Positions 8,291-16,654 are shown, numbered from the stretch's first letter. The stretch is 64,000 nucleotides of DNA from Streptomyces sp. DSM 110735 (GCF_016482685.1 NZ_JACYHF010000010.1:62001-126000); one strand, 5' to 3'. Notes: generated from the sequence alone by a model not told the origin. Made by a program: numbers and translations.

Positions 8291-10108
8291 ATGTGCGGGA
8301 TTGTCGGATACATCGGTAAGCGGGACGTCGCCCCGCTGTTGCTTGAGGGTCTGCAGCGCCTGGAGTACCGGGGCTACGACTCGGCGGGCATCGTCGTCTC
8401 CTCCCCGAAGTCGGCCGGTCTGAAGATGGTCAAGGCCAAGGGCCGGGTCCGTGACCTGGAGGCCAAGGTCCCCGCGCGCTTCAAGGGCACCACCGGCATC
8501 GCCCACACCCGCTGGGCCACCCACGGCGCCCCCTCCGACGTGAACGCCCACCCGCACATGTCGGCCGACGACAAGGTCGCCGTCGTCCACAACGGCATCA
8601 TCGACAACGCCTCCGACCTGCGCCGCAAGCTGGAGGCGGACGGTGTCGAGTTCCTCTCCGACACCGACACCGAGGTCCTCACCCACCTGATCGCCCGCTC
8701 GGCGGCCGAGAAGCTGGAGGACAAGGTCCGCGAGGCGCTGCGCGTCGTCGAGGGCACCTACGGCATCGCCGTCATGCACGCCGACTTCCCCGACCGCATC
8801 GTGGTGGCCCGCAACGGCTCCCCCGTCGTGCTCGGCATCGGCGAGAAGGAGATGTTCGTCGCCTCGGACATCGCCGCCCTGGTCACCCACACCCGCCAGA
8901 TCGTCACCCTGGACGACGGCGAGATGGCCACCCTGAAGGCGGACGACTTCCGCACCTACACCACCGAGGGCACCCGGACCAGCTCCGAGCCCACCACCGT
9001 GGAGTGGGAAGCCGCCTCCTACGACATGGGCGGCCACGACACCTACATGCACAAGGAGATCCACGAGCAGGCCGACGCCGTGGACCGCGTGCTGCGCGGC
9101 CGCATCGACGACCGCTTCTCCACCGTGCACCTCGGCGGTCTCAACCTGGACGCCCGCGAGGCGCGCCGCATCCGCCGCGTGAAGATCCTCGGCTGCGGCA
9201 CCTCGTACCACGCGGGCATGATCGGCGCCCAGATGATCGAGGAGCTGGCCCGCATCCCCGCCGACGCCGAGCCCGCCTCCGAGTTCCGCTACCGCAACGC
9301 GGTCGTCGACCCCGACACGCTGTACGTCGCGGTCTCCCAGTCCGGTGAGACGTACGACGTACTGGCCGCCGTGCAGGAGCTGAAGCGCAAGGGCGCCCGC
9401 GTCCTCGGCGTGGTCAACGTGGTGGGCTCGGCCATCGCCCGCGAGGCGGACGGCGGCATCTACGTGCACGCGGGACCCGAGGTGTGCGTGGTCTCCACCA
9501 AGTGCTTCACCAACACCACGGTCGCCTTCGCGCTGCTCGCGCTGCACCTCGGCCGTACCCGTGACCTGTCGGTGCGCGACGGCAAGCGGATCATCGAGGG
9601 TCTGCGCAAGCTGCCCGCCCAGATCGCCGAGATCCTCAAGCAGGAGGAGCAGGTCCGCGAGCTGGCCGAGGAGTACGCGCAGAGCCGCTCGATGCTCTTC
9701 ATCGGCCGCGTCCGGGGCTACCCGGTCGCCCGCGAGGCGTCCCTGAAGCTCAAGGAGATCACCTACATCCACGCCGAGGCGTACCCCGCCTCCGAGCTGA
9801 AGCACGGTCCGCTGGCCCTGATCGAGCCCGCCCTGCCGACGGTCGCCATCGTCCCCGACGACGACCTGCTGGAGAAGAACCGCGCCGCCCTTGAGGAGAT
9901 CAAGGCGCGCAGCGGTCAGATCCTCGCGGTCGCCCACCAGGAGCAGGAGAAGGCGGACCGCACCATCGTGGTCCCGAAGAACGAGGACGAGCTGGACCCG
10001 ATCCTCATGGGCATCCCGCTCCAGCTTCTCGCCTACCACGCGGCGAAGGTCCTGGGTCGCGACATCGACAAGCCGCGCAACCTCGCCAAGTCGGTGACGG
10101 TGGAGTAG
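8291..10108 (+). CDS. glmS: Glutamine-fructose-6-phosphate aminotransferase
   Basis: Isomerising glucosamine-6-phosphate synthase, 605 residues, full length. Cys2 (MCGIVGYIG) is the N-terminal nucleophile of the glutaminase domain. Two SIS sugar-isomerase domains follow, with the SQSGETYDVL and AYPASELKHGPLAL motifs, and the terminus AKSVTVE is typical. It supplies glucosamine-6-phosphate for peptidoglycan. Streptomyces often has two copies; by position this fits the second one. No glmS ribozyme is expected in this lineage, and the 27-base gap upstream leaves no room for one. Confidence 0.96.
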   Translation: MCGIVGYIGKRDVAPLLLEGLQRLEYRGYDSAGIVVSSPKSAGLKMVKAKGRVRDLEAKVPARFKGTTGIAHTRWATHGAPSDVNAHPHMSADDKVAVVHNGIIDNASDLRRKLEADGVEFLSDTDTEVLTHLIARSAAEKLEDKVREALRVVEGTYGIAVMHADFPDRIVVARNGSPVVLGIGEKEMFVASDIAALVTHTRQIVTLDDGEMATLKADDFRTYTTEGTRTSSEPTTVEWEAASYDMGGHDTYMHKEIHEQADAVDRVLRGRIDDRFSTVHLGGLNLDAREARRIRRVKILGCGTSYHAGMIGAQMIEELARIPADAEPASEFRYRNAVVDPDTLYVAVSQSGETYDVLAAVQELKRKGARVLGVVNVVGSAIAREADGGIYVHAGPEVCVVSTKCFTNTTVAFALLALHLGRTRDLSVRDGKRIIEGLRKLPAQIAEILKQEEQVRELAEEYAQSRSMLFIGRVRGYPVAREASLKLKEITYIHAEAYPASELKHGPLALIEPALPTVAIVPDDDLLEKNRAALEEIKARSGQILAVAHQEQEKADRTIVVPKNEDELDPILMGIPLQLLAYHAAKVLGRDIDKPRNLAKSVTVE

Positions 10109-10132
10109 TCCACCCGCTCCCTTTCGGAGAAC

Positions 10133-10161
10133 GGACCCCTACGTGCCCGACGTGGGGGTCC
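10133..10161 (+). terminator. Weak hairpin after glmS
   Basis: An 11-bp stem with one G-T wobble (GGACCCCTACG with CGTGGGGGTCC) and a seven-base loop begins 24 bases after the glmS stop. There is no T-run. It may act together with the stronger hairpin at 10219-10255. Confidence 0.4.
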
Positions 10162-10218
10162 ATTCCGTGCCGCCCCCTCGGTCGGCGGCCGTCACCCGCC
10201 GACGCTGCGACACGCACC

Positions 10219-10255
10219 GAAGCCCCCGGCGGGTTCATGCCCCGCCGGGGGCTTC
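10219..10255. terminator. Terminator between glmS and the stress-protein gene
   Basis: A perfect 15-bp stem (10219-10233 with 10241-10255) encloses a seven-base loop. It lies between convergent genes, glmS on the left and the universal stress protein gene on the right. Confidence 0.8.
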
Positions 10256-10340
10256 CGGACACCTGGTTCAAGAGTCAACCAGGCGCATCAGCAGGCGCGT
10301 TGGGGTCTCGTACGCCTTCGCGCGCGCCCCTTACGGGACG

Positions 10341-10868
10341 TCAGGGGATCACGATCACCGGACGGCGGGCCCGTTTGGCGAGCCGTCCCGCCACCGAGCC
10401 GAAGAGCCGGCCGACCAGACCGTGGGTCGAGCCGACCACGATCGCGTCCGCCTCGTACTCCCGCCCGACCTCCTCGAGTTCGTGGCAGATGTCGCCGCCG
10501 CGCTCGACCAGGATCCAGGGCACCTCGGCGAGATGGTCCGCGCAGGCCAGCTCCAGACCGAGGACCTCGGTGCGGTGGTCGGGGACGTCGACGAAGACGG
10601 GCGGCTCGCAGCCCGCCCACACGGTGGTGGGCAGCCGGTTGGCCACATGGACGATGATCAGGCCGGAGCCGGATCGCCGGGCCACGCCGATCGCGTAGGC
10701 GAGGGCGCGCTCGCTGGAGGTGGAGCCGTCGAAGCCGACGACCACTCCGTGCTGGAAGGCGGGATCGCAGGAAGGGCGTGCCTCTTCCGCCGCCAGGGGG
10801 TCGGCCGCCGTCGGTTCGGCAACCGGCCGCTTGCGGTCCGCGGGTTCGAAGAATTCGTGACCGGCCAT
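10341..10868 (-). CDS. Universal stress protein (UspA family)
   Basis: Single UspA domain of about 130 residues (VVVGFDGSTSSERAL to RRPVIVIP) after a 38-residue polar N-terminal tail; 175 residues in total. Usp proteins bind ATP or respond to stress and dormancy in the cytosol. The usual G-2x-G-9x-G(S/T) nucleotide loop is present only as a shortened form, GSTHGLVGRLFGS, so ATP binding is uncertain. Divergent from the small membrane protein gene at 11264; the 395-base gap between them holds the direct repeat at 11143-11186. Confidence 0.85.
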   Translation of the reverse strand: MAGHEFFEPADRKRPVAEPTAADPLAAEEARPSCDPAFQHGVVVGFDGSTSSERALAYAIGVARRSGSGLIIVHVANRLPTTVWAGCEPPVFVDVPDHRTEVLGLELACADHLAEVPWILVERGGDICHELEEVGREYEADAIVVGSTHGLVGRLFGSVAGRLAKRARRPVIVIP

Positions 10869-11142
10869 GGCTGTCTCGGCGTTGTGATCCTTTTATGGGA
10901 GGGGGACATCGTGCGGCGGAGCTGTGTCCGGGATTCGTCTTCCCAAGCCCATACCCCCAAGGGTACGGCGGCACGCCTCCCGGGCCCAGATCTCCCGCAC
11001 GCTCCGTGAGCGGCCCTCCGGGGTGCCCCAGGGGGTTCCCCGGAGAATGCACGAGCGACGCCCGGGGCGCAATGGTCGCTGCCCCGTACACGCGGTTTTG
11101 TGCGGGATTGGCGGGCGGGTGCGGGACCCGTCCGGGGGCGAC

Positions 11143-11186
11143 GGGTGACCGTTGTACGGAACGCCGATGGGTGACCGTTGTACGGA
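11143..11186. repeat. 18-bp direct repeat, candidate operator
   Basis: The sequence GGGTGACCGTTGTACGGA occurs at 11143-11160 and again at 11169-11186, a 26-base centre-to-centre spacing. Each copy contains the small inverted repeat CCGT-TGT-ACGG. It lies 78 bases upstream of the start at 11264, suitable for a transcription-factor binding pair. The rest of the 10869-11263 gap contains only GC-rich stem-forming sequence around 11015-11044. Confidence 0.6.
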
Positions 11187-11263
11187 AATCCGCGCCCGAC
11201 CGGTGACCGAGCGGGCGCGGCCGCGTTGAACCCGCTGAACCGCAGCCCCCAGGGAGCACCCCG

Positions 11264-11638
11264 ATGCCCGCATCCCGGCCCCGCGCCGCCGCCGCACCGC
11301 GCGCCGAGTCGTCGGCGCCGTACGCGTCGTCGGTGCGGTCTGCTCCCTCCGCGCCCTCTGCTGCATCCACGCGGTCCGCGTCGCCCGCGCCGTCCGCCCT
11401 GTCCGCGCCGTCCGCGCCGTCCGCGCCGTCCGTGCCGGACACCGTGCGTGACGTGATCGGCTGGGGTGTGTTCGGGTGTCTGCTCGTCCCCGTGGTCCTG
11501 CTGTGGTGCGGCACGGCGCCGGTGACCGCCGCCGGCGCGGGTCTGGGGCTCACCGCGGTGACGGGGACATGCTGGGTCCTGTTGCGCCACTTCGAGCGCG
11601 CCGCGACGGAGGCGGAACGACAGACACCGGTTGACTGA
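11264..11638 (+). CDS. Small membrane protein with Ala/Ser/Pro-rich N-terminus
   Basis: A 124-residue protein. The first 60 residues are low complexity (repeats of SAPSAP), then two hydrophobic segments follow: about residues 66-82 (GWGVFGCLLVPVVLLW) and 87-105. The tail is charged. ATG 11264 has AGGGAG at 11251-11256. No family recognised; it is probably an integral membrane protein with a disordered cytoplasmic or external tail. Its promoter region contains the paired 18-bp repeat. Confidence 0.65.
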   Translation: MPASRPRAAAAPRAESSAPYASSVRSAPSAPSAASTRSASPAPSALSAPSAPSAPSVPDTVRDVIGWGVFGCLLVPVVLLWCGTAPVTAAGAGLGLTAVTGTCWVLLRHFERAATEAERQTPVD

Positions 11639-11848
11639 CCGGTTTCCGCGCCTCGGAACGCTGCTTTTCAGCCAACTTCTGAATATCGCTCCGGAGGGGT
11701 CGCAACCACCCCTCATCCCCCGTTCCACCTGCACAAACAGGGTCCACGAGACCCCACGCACCCTATGCGGTTTGGCCACCGCGCCGAGGCGTACTTCCCT
11801 GCGCGGCCCACGAGTGCAACCCTTCGTGATCGAATGCTTCACGCCAAG

Positions 11849-11863
11849 TTGTCATGTCGACAA
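11849..11863. promoter_or_regulatory. Inverted repeat in the adpA upstream region
   Basis: TTGTC, a five-base spacer and GACAA form a dyad 154 bases upstream of the adpA start, inside a 378-base leader (11639-12016) with no gene. In other Streptomyces the adpA leader holds operators for gamma-butyrolactone receptors and AdpA itself. Which factor, if any, uses this dyad is not known. Otherwise nothing certain is seen in the leader. Confidence 0.35.
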
Positions 11864-12016
11864 TGCGTGACGTGGAGAACTGGCCACCGGCAGACCACGG
11901 CAGCCAGTAGATTCGATCTTGACTGTCTTACGGCGGGGGACTCGTGCAGGACCGAGGGGAAACGTGCAGGAGCGACACAACCGAGGAGCCGCGACCACCG
12001 AGGGGGGCTTAGCAGT

Positions 12017-13240
12017 ATGAGCCACGACTCCACCGCAGCGCCGGATGCCGCAGCCCGGAAGCTCGCCGGGCGACGCCGCAAGGAGATCGTCGCGGTGCTG
12101 CTGTTCAGCGGCGGCCCCATCTTCGAGAGTTCCATACCGCTTTCGGTGTTCGGGATCGACCGCCAGGACGCCGGAGTACCGCGCTACCGACTGCTGGTGT
12201 GCGGGGGCGAGGACGGCCCGCTGCGGACCACAGGGGGACTGGAACTCACCGCGCCGCACGGCCTGGAGGCGATCTCCCGCGCGGGGACGGTCGTCGTACC
12301 GGCCTGGCGTTCGATCACCTCCCCGCCGCCGGAGGAGGCGCTCGACGCGCTGCGCCGCGCGCACGAGGAGGGGGCCCGCATCGTCGGCCTGTGCACCGGG
12401 GCGTTCGTCCTGGCCGCGGCCGGTCTGCTGGACGGCCGCCCGGCGACCACCCACTGGATGTACGCGCCGACGCTGGCCAAGCGCTATCCGTCGGTGCACG
12501 TCGATCCACGGGAACTCTTCGTGGACGACGGCGACGTGCTGACCTCCGCGGGGACGGCGGCCGGGATCGACCTCTGTCTCCACATCGTGCGGACGGACCA
12601 CGGCAACGAGGCGGCGGGCGCGCTCGCCCGGCGCCTGGTGGTCCCGCCGCGCCGCAGTGGCGGTCAGGAGCGCTACCTCGACAGGTCTTTACCCGAGGAG
12701 ATCGGCGCCGACCCGCTGGCCGAGGTCGTCGCCTGGGCGCTGGAACACCTCCACGAGCAGTTCGACGTGGAGACGCTGGCGGCACGCGCCTACATGAGCC
12801 GCCGTACGTTCGACCGGCGGTTCCGCTCGCTCACCGGCAGCGCGCCGCTGCAATGGCTGATCACCCAGCGGGTGCTCCAGGCACAGCGGCTGCTCGAGAC
12901 CTCGGACTACTCCGTGGACGAGGTCGCGGGGCGGTGCGGTTTCCGCTCGCCGGTCGCGCTGCGCGGGCACTTCCGCCGCCAGCTCGGCTCGTCGCCTGCC
13001 GCCTACCGTGCCGCCTACCGGGCCCGCAGGCCCCAGGGCGAACGGCCGGTCGAGCAGGAGTCCCCGCTGCCGCCGCCGCCCGGGGTGTCCGGTGCCGGGG
13101 TCGGTCTGGCCGGTCACGGCGTGGTCGGGCAGGTGCCCGCCGTACTGCACTCGGAGCGTGACGGGGGAGTCCCGCTCCAGAGCCGCAGGCACGCGGCGGG
13201 TGCGGTGAGTCTGCTGCCGGGGGCGCGGGGCGGGGTCTGA
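12017..13240 (+). CDS. adpA: AdpA, central developmental AraC-type regulator
   Basis: AraC/GlxA-type transcription factor of 407 residues, the size of Streptomyces AdpA (BldH). Residues about 20-190 form the ThiJ/PfpI/DJ-1-like dimerisation domain (GLCTGAFVLAAAGLL). Two helix-turn-helix motifs follow the linker (LAARAYMSRRTFDRRF, then EVAGRCGFRSPVALRGHFRR). Codon 225 (12689-12691) is TTA, in the linker between the domains, as in other adpA genes. ATG 12017 follows GAGGGGGG. The family activates and represses hundreds of genes for aerial mycelium and antibiotics. orn follows, the typical gene order. Confidence 0.95.
   Translation: MSHDSTAAPDAAARKLAGRRRKEIVAVLLFSGGPIFESSIPLSVFGIDRQDAGVPRYRLLVCGGEDGPLRTTGGLELTAPHGLEAISRAGTVVVPAWRSITSPPPEEALDALRRAHEEGARIVGLCTGAFVLAAAGLLDGRPATTHWMYAPTLAKRYPSVHVDPRELFVDDGDVLTSAGTAAGIDLCLHIVRTDHGNEAAGALARRLVVPPRRSGGQERYLDRSLPEEIGADPLAEVVAWALEHLHEQFDVETLAARAYMSRRTFDRRFRSLTGSAPLQWLITQRVLQAQRLLETSDYSVDEVAGRCGFRSPVALRGHFRRQLGSSPAAYRAAYRARRPQGERPVEQESPLPPPPGVSGAGVGLAGHGVVGQVPAVLHSERDGGVPLQSRRHAAGAVSLLPGARGGV
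12689..12691 (+). promoter_or_regulatory. In-frame TTA codon of adpA (bldA control point)
   Basis: The codon lies exactly 224 codons after ATG 12017 and is in frame (Ser-Leu-Pro read as TCT TTA CCC). TTA is decoded by the developmentally regulated tRNA-Leu(UAA) encoded by bldA, so AdpA accumulation should depend on bldA. Confidence 0.92.
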
Positions 13241-13292
13241 CCCGTAGGGGATGCCGTACGGGATGCCGTACGGACCCCGTAGGGATGTCGGC

Positions 13293-13333
13293 GGGAGGGG
13301 AGGAGGCGGAAGTCACACGCCTCCTCCCCTCCC
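13293..13333. terminator. Terminator between adpA and orn
   Basis: A perfect 16-bp purine/pyrimidine stem (13293-13308 with 13318-13333) and a nine-base loop, 53 bases after the adpA stop. Just before it are two copies of GATGCCGTACGG. orn must therefore have its own promoter in the short gap at 13334-13390. Confidence 0.8.
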
Positions 13334-13390
13334 CCATACCTCGCGCACGGCCGGGTTCAGGTGGGGTCGGCTCACCGTAAGGTGAGACAC

Positions 13391-13993
13391 ATGAACGATC
13401 GCATGGTGTGGATCGACTGCGAGATGACCGGCCTCTCGCTGTCCGACGACGCGCTCATCGAGGTGGCCGCCCTCGTCACCGACTCCGAGCTGAACGTGCT
13501 CGGCGAGGGCGTGGACATCGTCATCCGTCCGCCGGACGCCGCGCTGGAGACGATGCCGGAGGTGGTGCGCCAGATGCACACCGCGTCCGGCCTGCTGGAG
13601 GAGCTGGCGGGCGGTACGACGCTGGCCGACGCCGAGGGGCAGGTGCTCGCGTACATCCGTGAGCACGTCAAGGAGCCGGGCAAGGCACCGCTGTGCGGCA
13701 ACTCGGTCGGCACCGACCGCGGCTTCCTGCTGCGCGACATGCCGACGCTGGAGGCGCACCTCCACTACCGCATCGTGGACGTCTCCTCGATCAAGGAGCT
13801 GGCGCGGCGCTGGTACCCGAGGGCGTACTTCAACAGCCCGGAGAAGAACGGCAACCACCGCGCGCTCGCCGACATCCGCGAGTCCATCGCCGAGCTGCGC
13901 TACTACCGCGAGGCGGTCTTCGTCCCCCAGCCGGGACCGGACTCGGAGACGGCGAAGACGATCGCGGCGAAGTACGTGCTGCCCCGCCCGTAG
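13391..13993 (+). CDS. orn: Oligoribonuclease
   Basis: DEDD-family 3'-5' exonuclease of 200 residues that degrades 2-5 nt RNAs and, in actinomycetes, pGpG from c-di-GMP turnover. Catalytic motifs: WIDCEMTGL (ExoI, DxE), GNSVGTDRGFL (ExoII), and NHRALADIRESI (ExoIII, H-x4-D). ATG 13391 has AAGGTGAGA directly upstream, so the earlier GTG 13361 is rejected. The presence of cdgA further down the window makes the c-di-GMP link of interest. Cytosolic. Confidence 0.96.
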   Translation: MNDRMVWIDCEMTGLSLSDDALIEVAALVTDSELNVLGEGVDIVIRPPDAALETMPEVVRQMHTASGLLEELAGGTTLADAEGQVLAYIREHVKEPGKAPLCGNSVGTDRGFLLRDMPTLEAHLHYRIVDVSSIKELARRWYPRAYFNSPEKNGNHRALADIRESIAELRYYREAVFVPQPGPDSETAKTIAAKYVLPRP

Positions 13994-14086
13994 CCCCCGC
14001 AGGGAAACGTGTGCGCGAGCACCCCCGAGAACCCTGTAGACTTCTTCTCGGCCGGTCGGGGAACGACAAGTTCAACCGCCGGTCGT

Positions 14087-14160
14087 GGTGGGTGTAGCTC
14101 AGCTGGCAGAGCACCTGGTTGTGGTCCAGGATGTCGCGGGTTCAAGTCCCGTCACTCACC
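14087..14160 (+). tRNA. tRNA-His (anticodon GTG)
   Basis: Acceptor GTGGGTG 14088-14094 pairs with CACTCAC 14153-14159 (one G-T pair), with G-1 at 14087 opposite C 14160 as in tRNA-His. The anticodon stem-loop is 14114-14130 with anticodon GTG at 14121-14123, and the T-arm is 14136-14152 with TTCAAGT. CCA is not encoded. Its 3' end is the attachment site of the island at 14163-20053. Confidence 0.96.
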
Positions 14161-14162
14161 CT
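14138..14162 (+). repeat. attL-like repeat in the tRNA-His 3' end
   Basis: This 25-base copy (T-arm through the base after the discriminator) is repeated exactly at 20054-20078. The left copy is part of the functional tRNA; flanks diverge immediately on both sides, as expected for an attachment core used by a tyrosine integrase. Confidence 0.9.
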
Positions 14163-14210
14163 AAATGATCAAGGGCTGACCTGCGAAAGCAGGTCAGCCC
14201 TTGATCATTT
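14163..14210 (+). terminator. 22-bp hairpin directly after tRNA-His
   Basis: A perfect 22-bp stem (14163-14184 with 14189-14210) is closed by the GNRA loop GAAA and starts at the first base after the attachment repeat. It belongs to the island and probably terminates tRNA-His transcription in place of the displaced native terminator at 20083-20122. Confidence 0.85.
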
Positions 14211-14228
14211 CTGTGATCCTGGGAACAG

Positions 14229-14548
14229 TTGGGAACGGAACCCTTCTTGTTCCGCCAACTGGTCAAGGCATACGGCGACAGGTGGCCGCACAGGTGGGTC
14301 CGAGGCCGCGGGTTCGTGGGACCGGCGTGGACAAGCGAACGAATGCCGACTACGGGCGACGCGGTTCAGGCGACGATCTGCAATGTCACACCGGACGACA
14401 TGGCGTTGTGGCTCGCCAACCAGAGGCGAGAGTGCCCCATCCGGCGAAAGAGGGTGAGTGGGTGCGGCGCCCCGCGAGCCCCAAGCGCATCGCCAATTGG
14501 CACGGGCTGCCGTACTGCGCCTTCCACGCGGCCACGACCTCGACCTGA
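14229..14548 (+). pseudogene. Possible broken small ORF at the island left end
   Basis: Two overlapping frames look like halves of one small protein: a first part with VTPDDMALWLANQRREC and, after a frame change near 14430-14460, a second part ending WHGLPYCAFHAATTST and a stop at 14548. No family is recognised and no good ribosome site is evident. Weak call; the stretch 14211-14568 may simply be non-coding. Confidence 0.25.
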
Positions 14549-14568
14549 CGTCCTGAACCTGTGACGTG

Positions 14569-14597
14569 GCCCCACCCTCCACGCTGGGGGGTGGGGC
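14569..14597 (+). terminator. Hairpin GCCCCACCC/GGGTGGGGC
   Basis: A 9-bp perfect GC stem with an 11-base loop, followed by a T-rich stretch. It separates the island's left end from the regulator gene. Confidence 0.55.
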
Positions 14598-14632
14598 TGC
14601 TTCGTCGTTCTCGGACACATCTCGGCGTACGA

Positions 14633-14679
14633 CAACGGCCCCCGCTTCGCCACATGTGGCGGTAGAGCGGGGGCCGTTG
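14633..14679. terminator. Nested hairpin upstream of the island regulator
   Basis: A 14-bp perfect outer stem (14633-14646 with 14666-14679) encloses a second perfect palindrome, CGCCACATGTGGCG at 14648-14661. It may be a terminator or an operator; it lies 66 bases before the start at 14745. Confidence 0.55.
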
Positions 14680-14744
14680 AGCCGGTACCACAGTTGTGGC
14701 TCCGGGGTACCGTTCCGAGTGTCGAGTTCAGAACGGAGACCTGT

Positions 14745-15929
14745 ATGCCCCGGCACTCTGAAGAACACACAGGCGCACGCATCAAGCACCTCCGCAAAAT
14801 CCGTCAACTGACTCAGCGCGAGCTGGCCGACCTTTCTCACGTGTCCTACAGCACACTGACGAAGGTGGAGCAGGGGGTCATGGCGGCCAGCCCGTCGGTG
14901 ACGGGAGCGCTCGCCCGCGCCTTGTCGGTGGCCGTCTCCGAGCTGAACGGGCAGCCCTACCTCGAGGAGCTGCGGCGCGACCAGCTCGACGGCCTCATCA
15001 ACCCGATCCGCGAGGCGCTCAACGTCTACGACCTCGGGCCCGACCCTGACGTGGCTCCGCGCCCGATTGAGGATCTGGAGGCGGAGGCCGAGAAGCTGTG
15101 CGCCCTGGTCCGCGCCACGAACATCAAGCAGGTCGCCACGGAGCTACCCGCGCTGATCCACGAGACGACGACCGTGGCGCACACCGGCGGCTCCGCACGC
15201 ACCTGGCAGTTGCTGGCCAGCACCTACCGCACCGCGTACGACGTCACCACCAAGCTCGGCTACCCGGACCTGTGCACCGTCGCGCTGGACCGGATGGACT
15301 GGGCGGCACAGCGCGCCTCCGACCCCGTGCTCGGCGGTATGCGCCAGTACCTGCGGGCCCTGGCCTACCTGCGGGCCAGCGACTACAAGACGGGCAAGCG
15401 GCTGGTCGGCCTCGGCATGGCGACCCTCGGACAGGCGGAGGCTGGTCGCGTCCGGGACGTCGTCGCCGGACAGCTACACCTGGGCGCGGCGGTCCTCGCC
15501 GGCCGGGACAAAGACAAGAACGCCGCCCAGGAGTACCTCGCCGAGGCGGACCGTATCGCGAAGCGCACCGGCCCGGCGGAGACAGTCCACTGGCTCAGCT
15601 TCGGGCCCACCAACGTCGGCGTGCACCGGGTGAGCGTGTACGCGGAGCTGGACCTGTACCCGGAGGCAGTGCGCCAGGCGAAGGACATGGTGATCCCCGA
15701 AGGCTGGGCGCCATCCCGGTTCGCTCACCATCACGCCGAAGTGGCGCGGGCGCAGATGTGGACCGGCCAGGTCCAGGAGGCATTTCAGAGCTTGCTTGCG
15801 GCGCGGAAGCTCGCCCCGCAGCAGACTCGTTACCACCCGACCGTCCGCGAGACGTTCACCGGACTGGAAGCAGCCCAACGCCAACTGCCCGACAGCTTCA
15901 GAAACTTCGGCGCCTACCTCGGCATGTAA
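14745..15929 (+). CDS. HTH (XRE) regulator with TPR-like C-terminal body
   Basis: A 394-residue protein. Residues about 8-65 form an XRE helix-turn-helix (GARIKHLRKIRQLTQRELA, then SYSTLTKVEQG). The remaining 300 residues are helical repeats resembling tetratricopeptides (SARTWQLLASTYRTAYDV, MRQYLRALAYLRASDYKTG). Such proteins commonly regulate neighbouring secondary-metabolite or RiPP genes. ATG 14745 follows GGAG at 14735-14738. It is the first gene of the island cargo and reads toward the graspetide cassette, so it is the likely local regulator; the inducer is unknown. Confidence 0.85.
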   Translation: MPRHSEEHTGARIKHLRKIRQLTQRELADLSHVSYSTLTKVEQGVMAASPSVTGALARALSVAVSELNGQPYLEELRRDQLDGLINPIREALNVYDLGPDPDVAPRPIEDLEAEAEKLCALVRATNIKQVATELPALIHETTTVAHTGGSARTWQLLASTYRTAYDVTTKLGYPDLCTVALDRMDWAAQRASDPVLGGMRQYLRALAYLRASDYKTGKRLVGLGMATLGQAEAGRVRDVVAGQLHLGAAVLAGRDKDKNAAQEYLAEADRIAKRTGPAETVHWLSFGPTNVGVHRVSVYAELDLYPEAVRQAKDMVIPEGWAPSRFAHHHAEVARAQMWTGQVQEAFQSLLAARKLAPQQTRYHPTVRETFTGLEAAQRQLPDSFRNFGAYLGM

Positions 15930-16078
15930 CTGAGCGTCAATCTCTGACCCCGGCTATCAGTGCGGACTGATAGTTGGGGCCTCTTTGCGTCGGCATCCTG
16001 CTAACAGACAGGTCCCCGCGACCGTGCGAACGGTCCGGGGGCTGGGCAAGGCTCATAAACAGCCGGGGAGGCATCGCC

Positions 16079-16654
16079 GTGCCGCAGGAAACTGACGATC
16101 TGCCCGCGCCGCCGTCCCTGTCGTCGCTCGGAGGGGCGGCCCATGTCCGCTCTGAGCCTGACCCGCCCGAAGCCGTCATCTCCTGGCTGTCCGGCACGCA
16201 CGCGCAGCCGCAGGTAGTGCTTCGGAGCTGGACCAGGTTCGGGAGCGCGTTACTGCCGCTCGGCGGGCGATTCGGGGCGGTGCGCATCCCCGCCGACATC
16301 CTGCACACCGCCGTGGACAGCGACGATGACAAGGTGATCGCCGCCGCTGCCCGCGACACCCTGCGCGGTCCGATCATCGCCGGAGCGTTCGCCCGCCAGC
16401 GGGCCTACTGGGCGCTCGCCCCCTGGCGGCCACTCACTTACTGGCCCGACTTCCTCACCAGCACCCCCTACTTGGGCCCGGGCCACCACCTGACCGTGCC
16501 GTCCCTCACCAGGGTCAACCCGCCCATTCCTTACTGGGTCGCGCCGCCGCGGTACCGCTACGACCTCTGCTCCCTCGAGCACGTCTTCAACCTCGTCATC
16601 CGCGCCTGGGCCGGGCAGAACCGTCCGGGCTCGACCCGGACGCCGACCGGGTAG
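16079..16654 (+). CDS. Hypothetical protein, primase/polymerase-like N-terminal fold
   Basis: A 191-residue protein starting at GTG 16079, behind GGGGAGG at 16065-16071. The stretch SALLPLGGRFGAVRIPADI resembles the first strand-turn of the actinobacterial bifunctional primase/polymerase domain, but no catalytic acidic pair can be assigned. It lies between the regulator and the RiPP precursor on the same strand. At the 3' end an alternative frame continues naturally (LDPDADRVGREVF), so a late frameshift may have shortened the protein. Function unknown. Confidence 0.6.
   Translation: MPQETDDLPAPPSLSSLGGAAHVRSEPDPPEAVISWLSGTHAQPQVVLRSWTRFGSALLPLGGRFGAVRIPADILHTAVDSDDDKVIAAAARDTLRGPIIAGAFARQRAYWALAPWRPLTYWPDFLTSTPYLGPGHHLTVPSLTRVNPPIPYWVAPPRYRYDLCSLEHVFNLVIRAWAGQNRPGSTRTPTG

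Noticed and set aside
6257..10039. Very long minus-strand frame running from the phosphoesterase back through glmS
   Set aside because: The phosphoesterase start with its twin-arginine signal is at 7855; the upstream part is antisense to glmS and has no protein-like sequence.
12199..13161. Plus-strand frame within adpA
   Set aside because: Out of frame with AdpA, Arg/Gly-rich; no evidence of coding.
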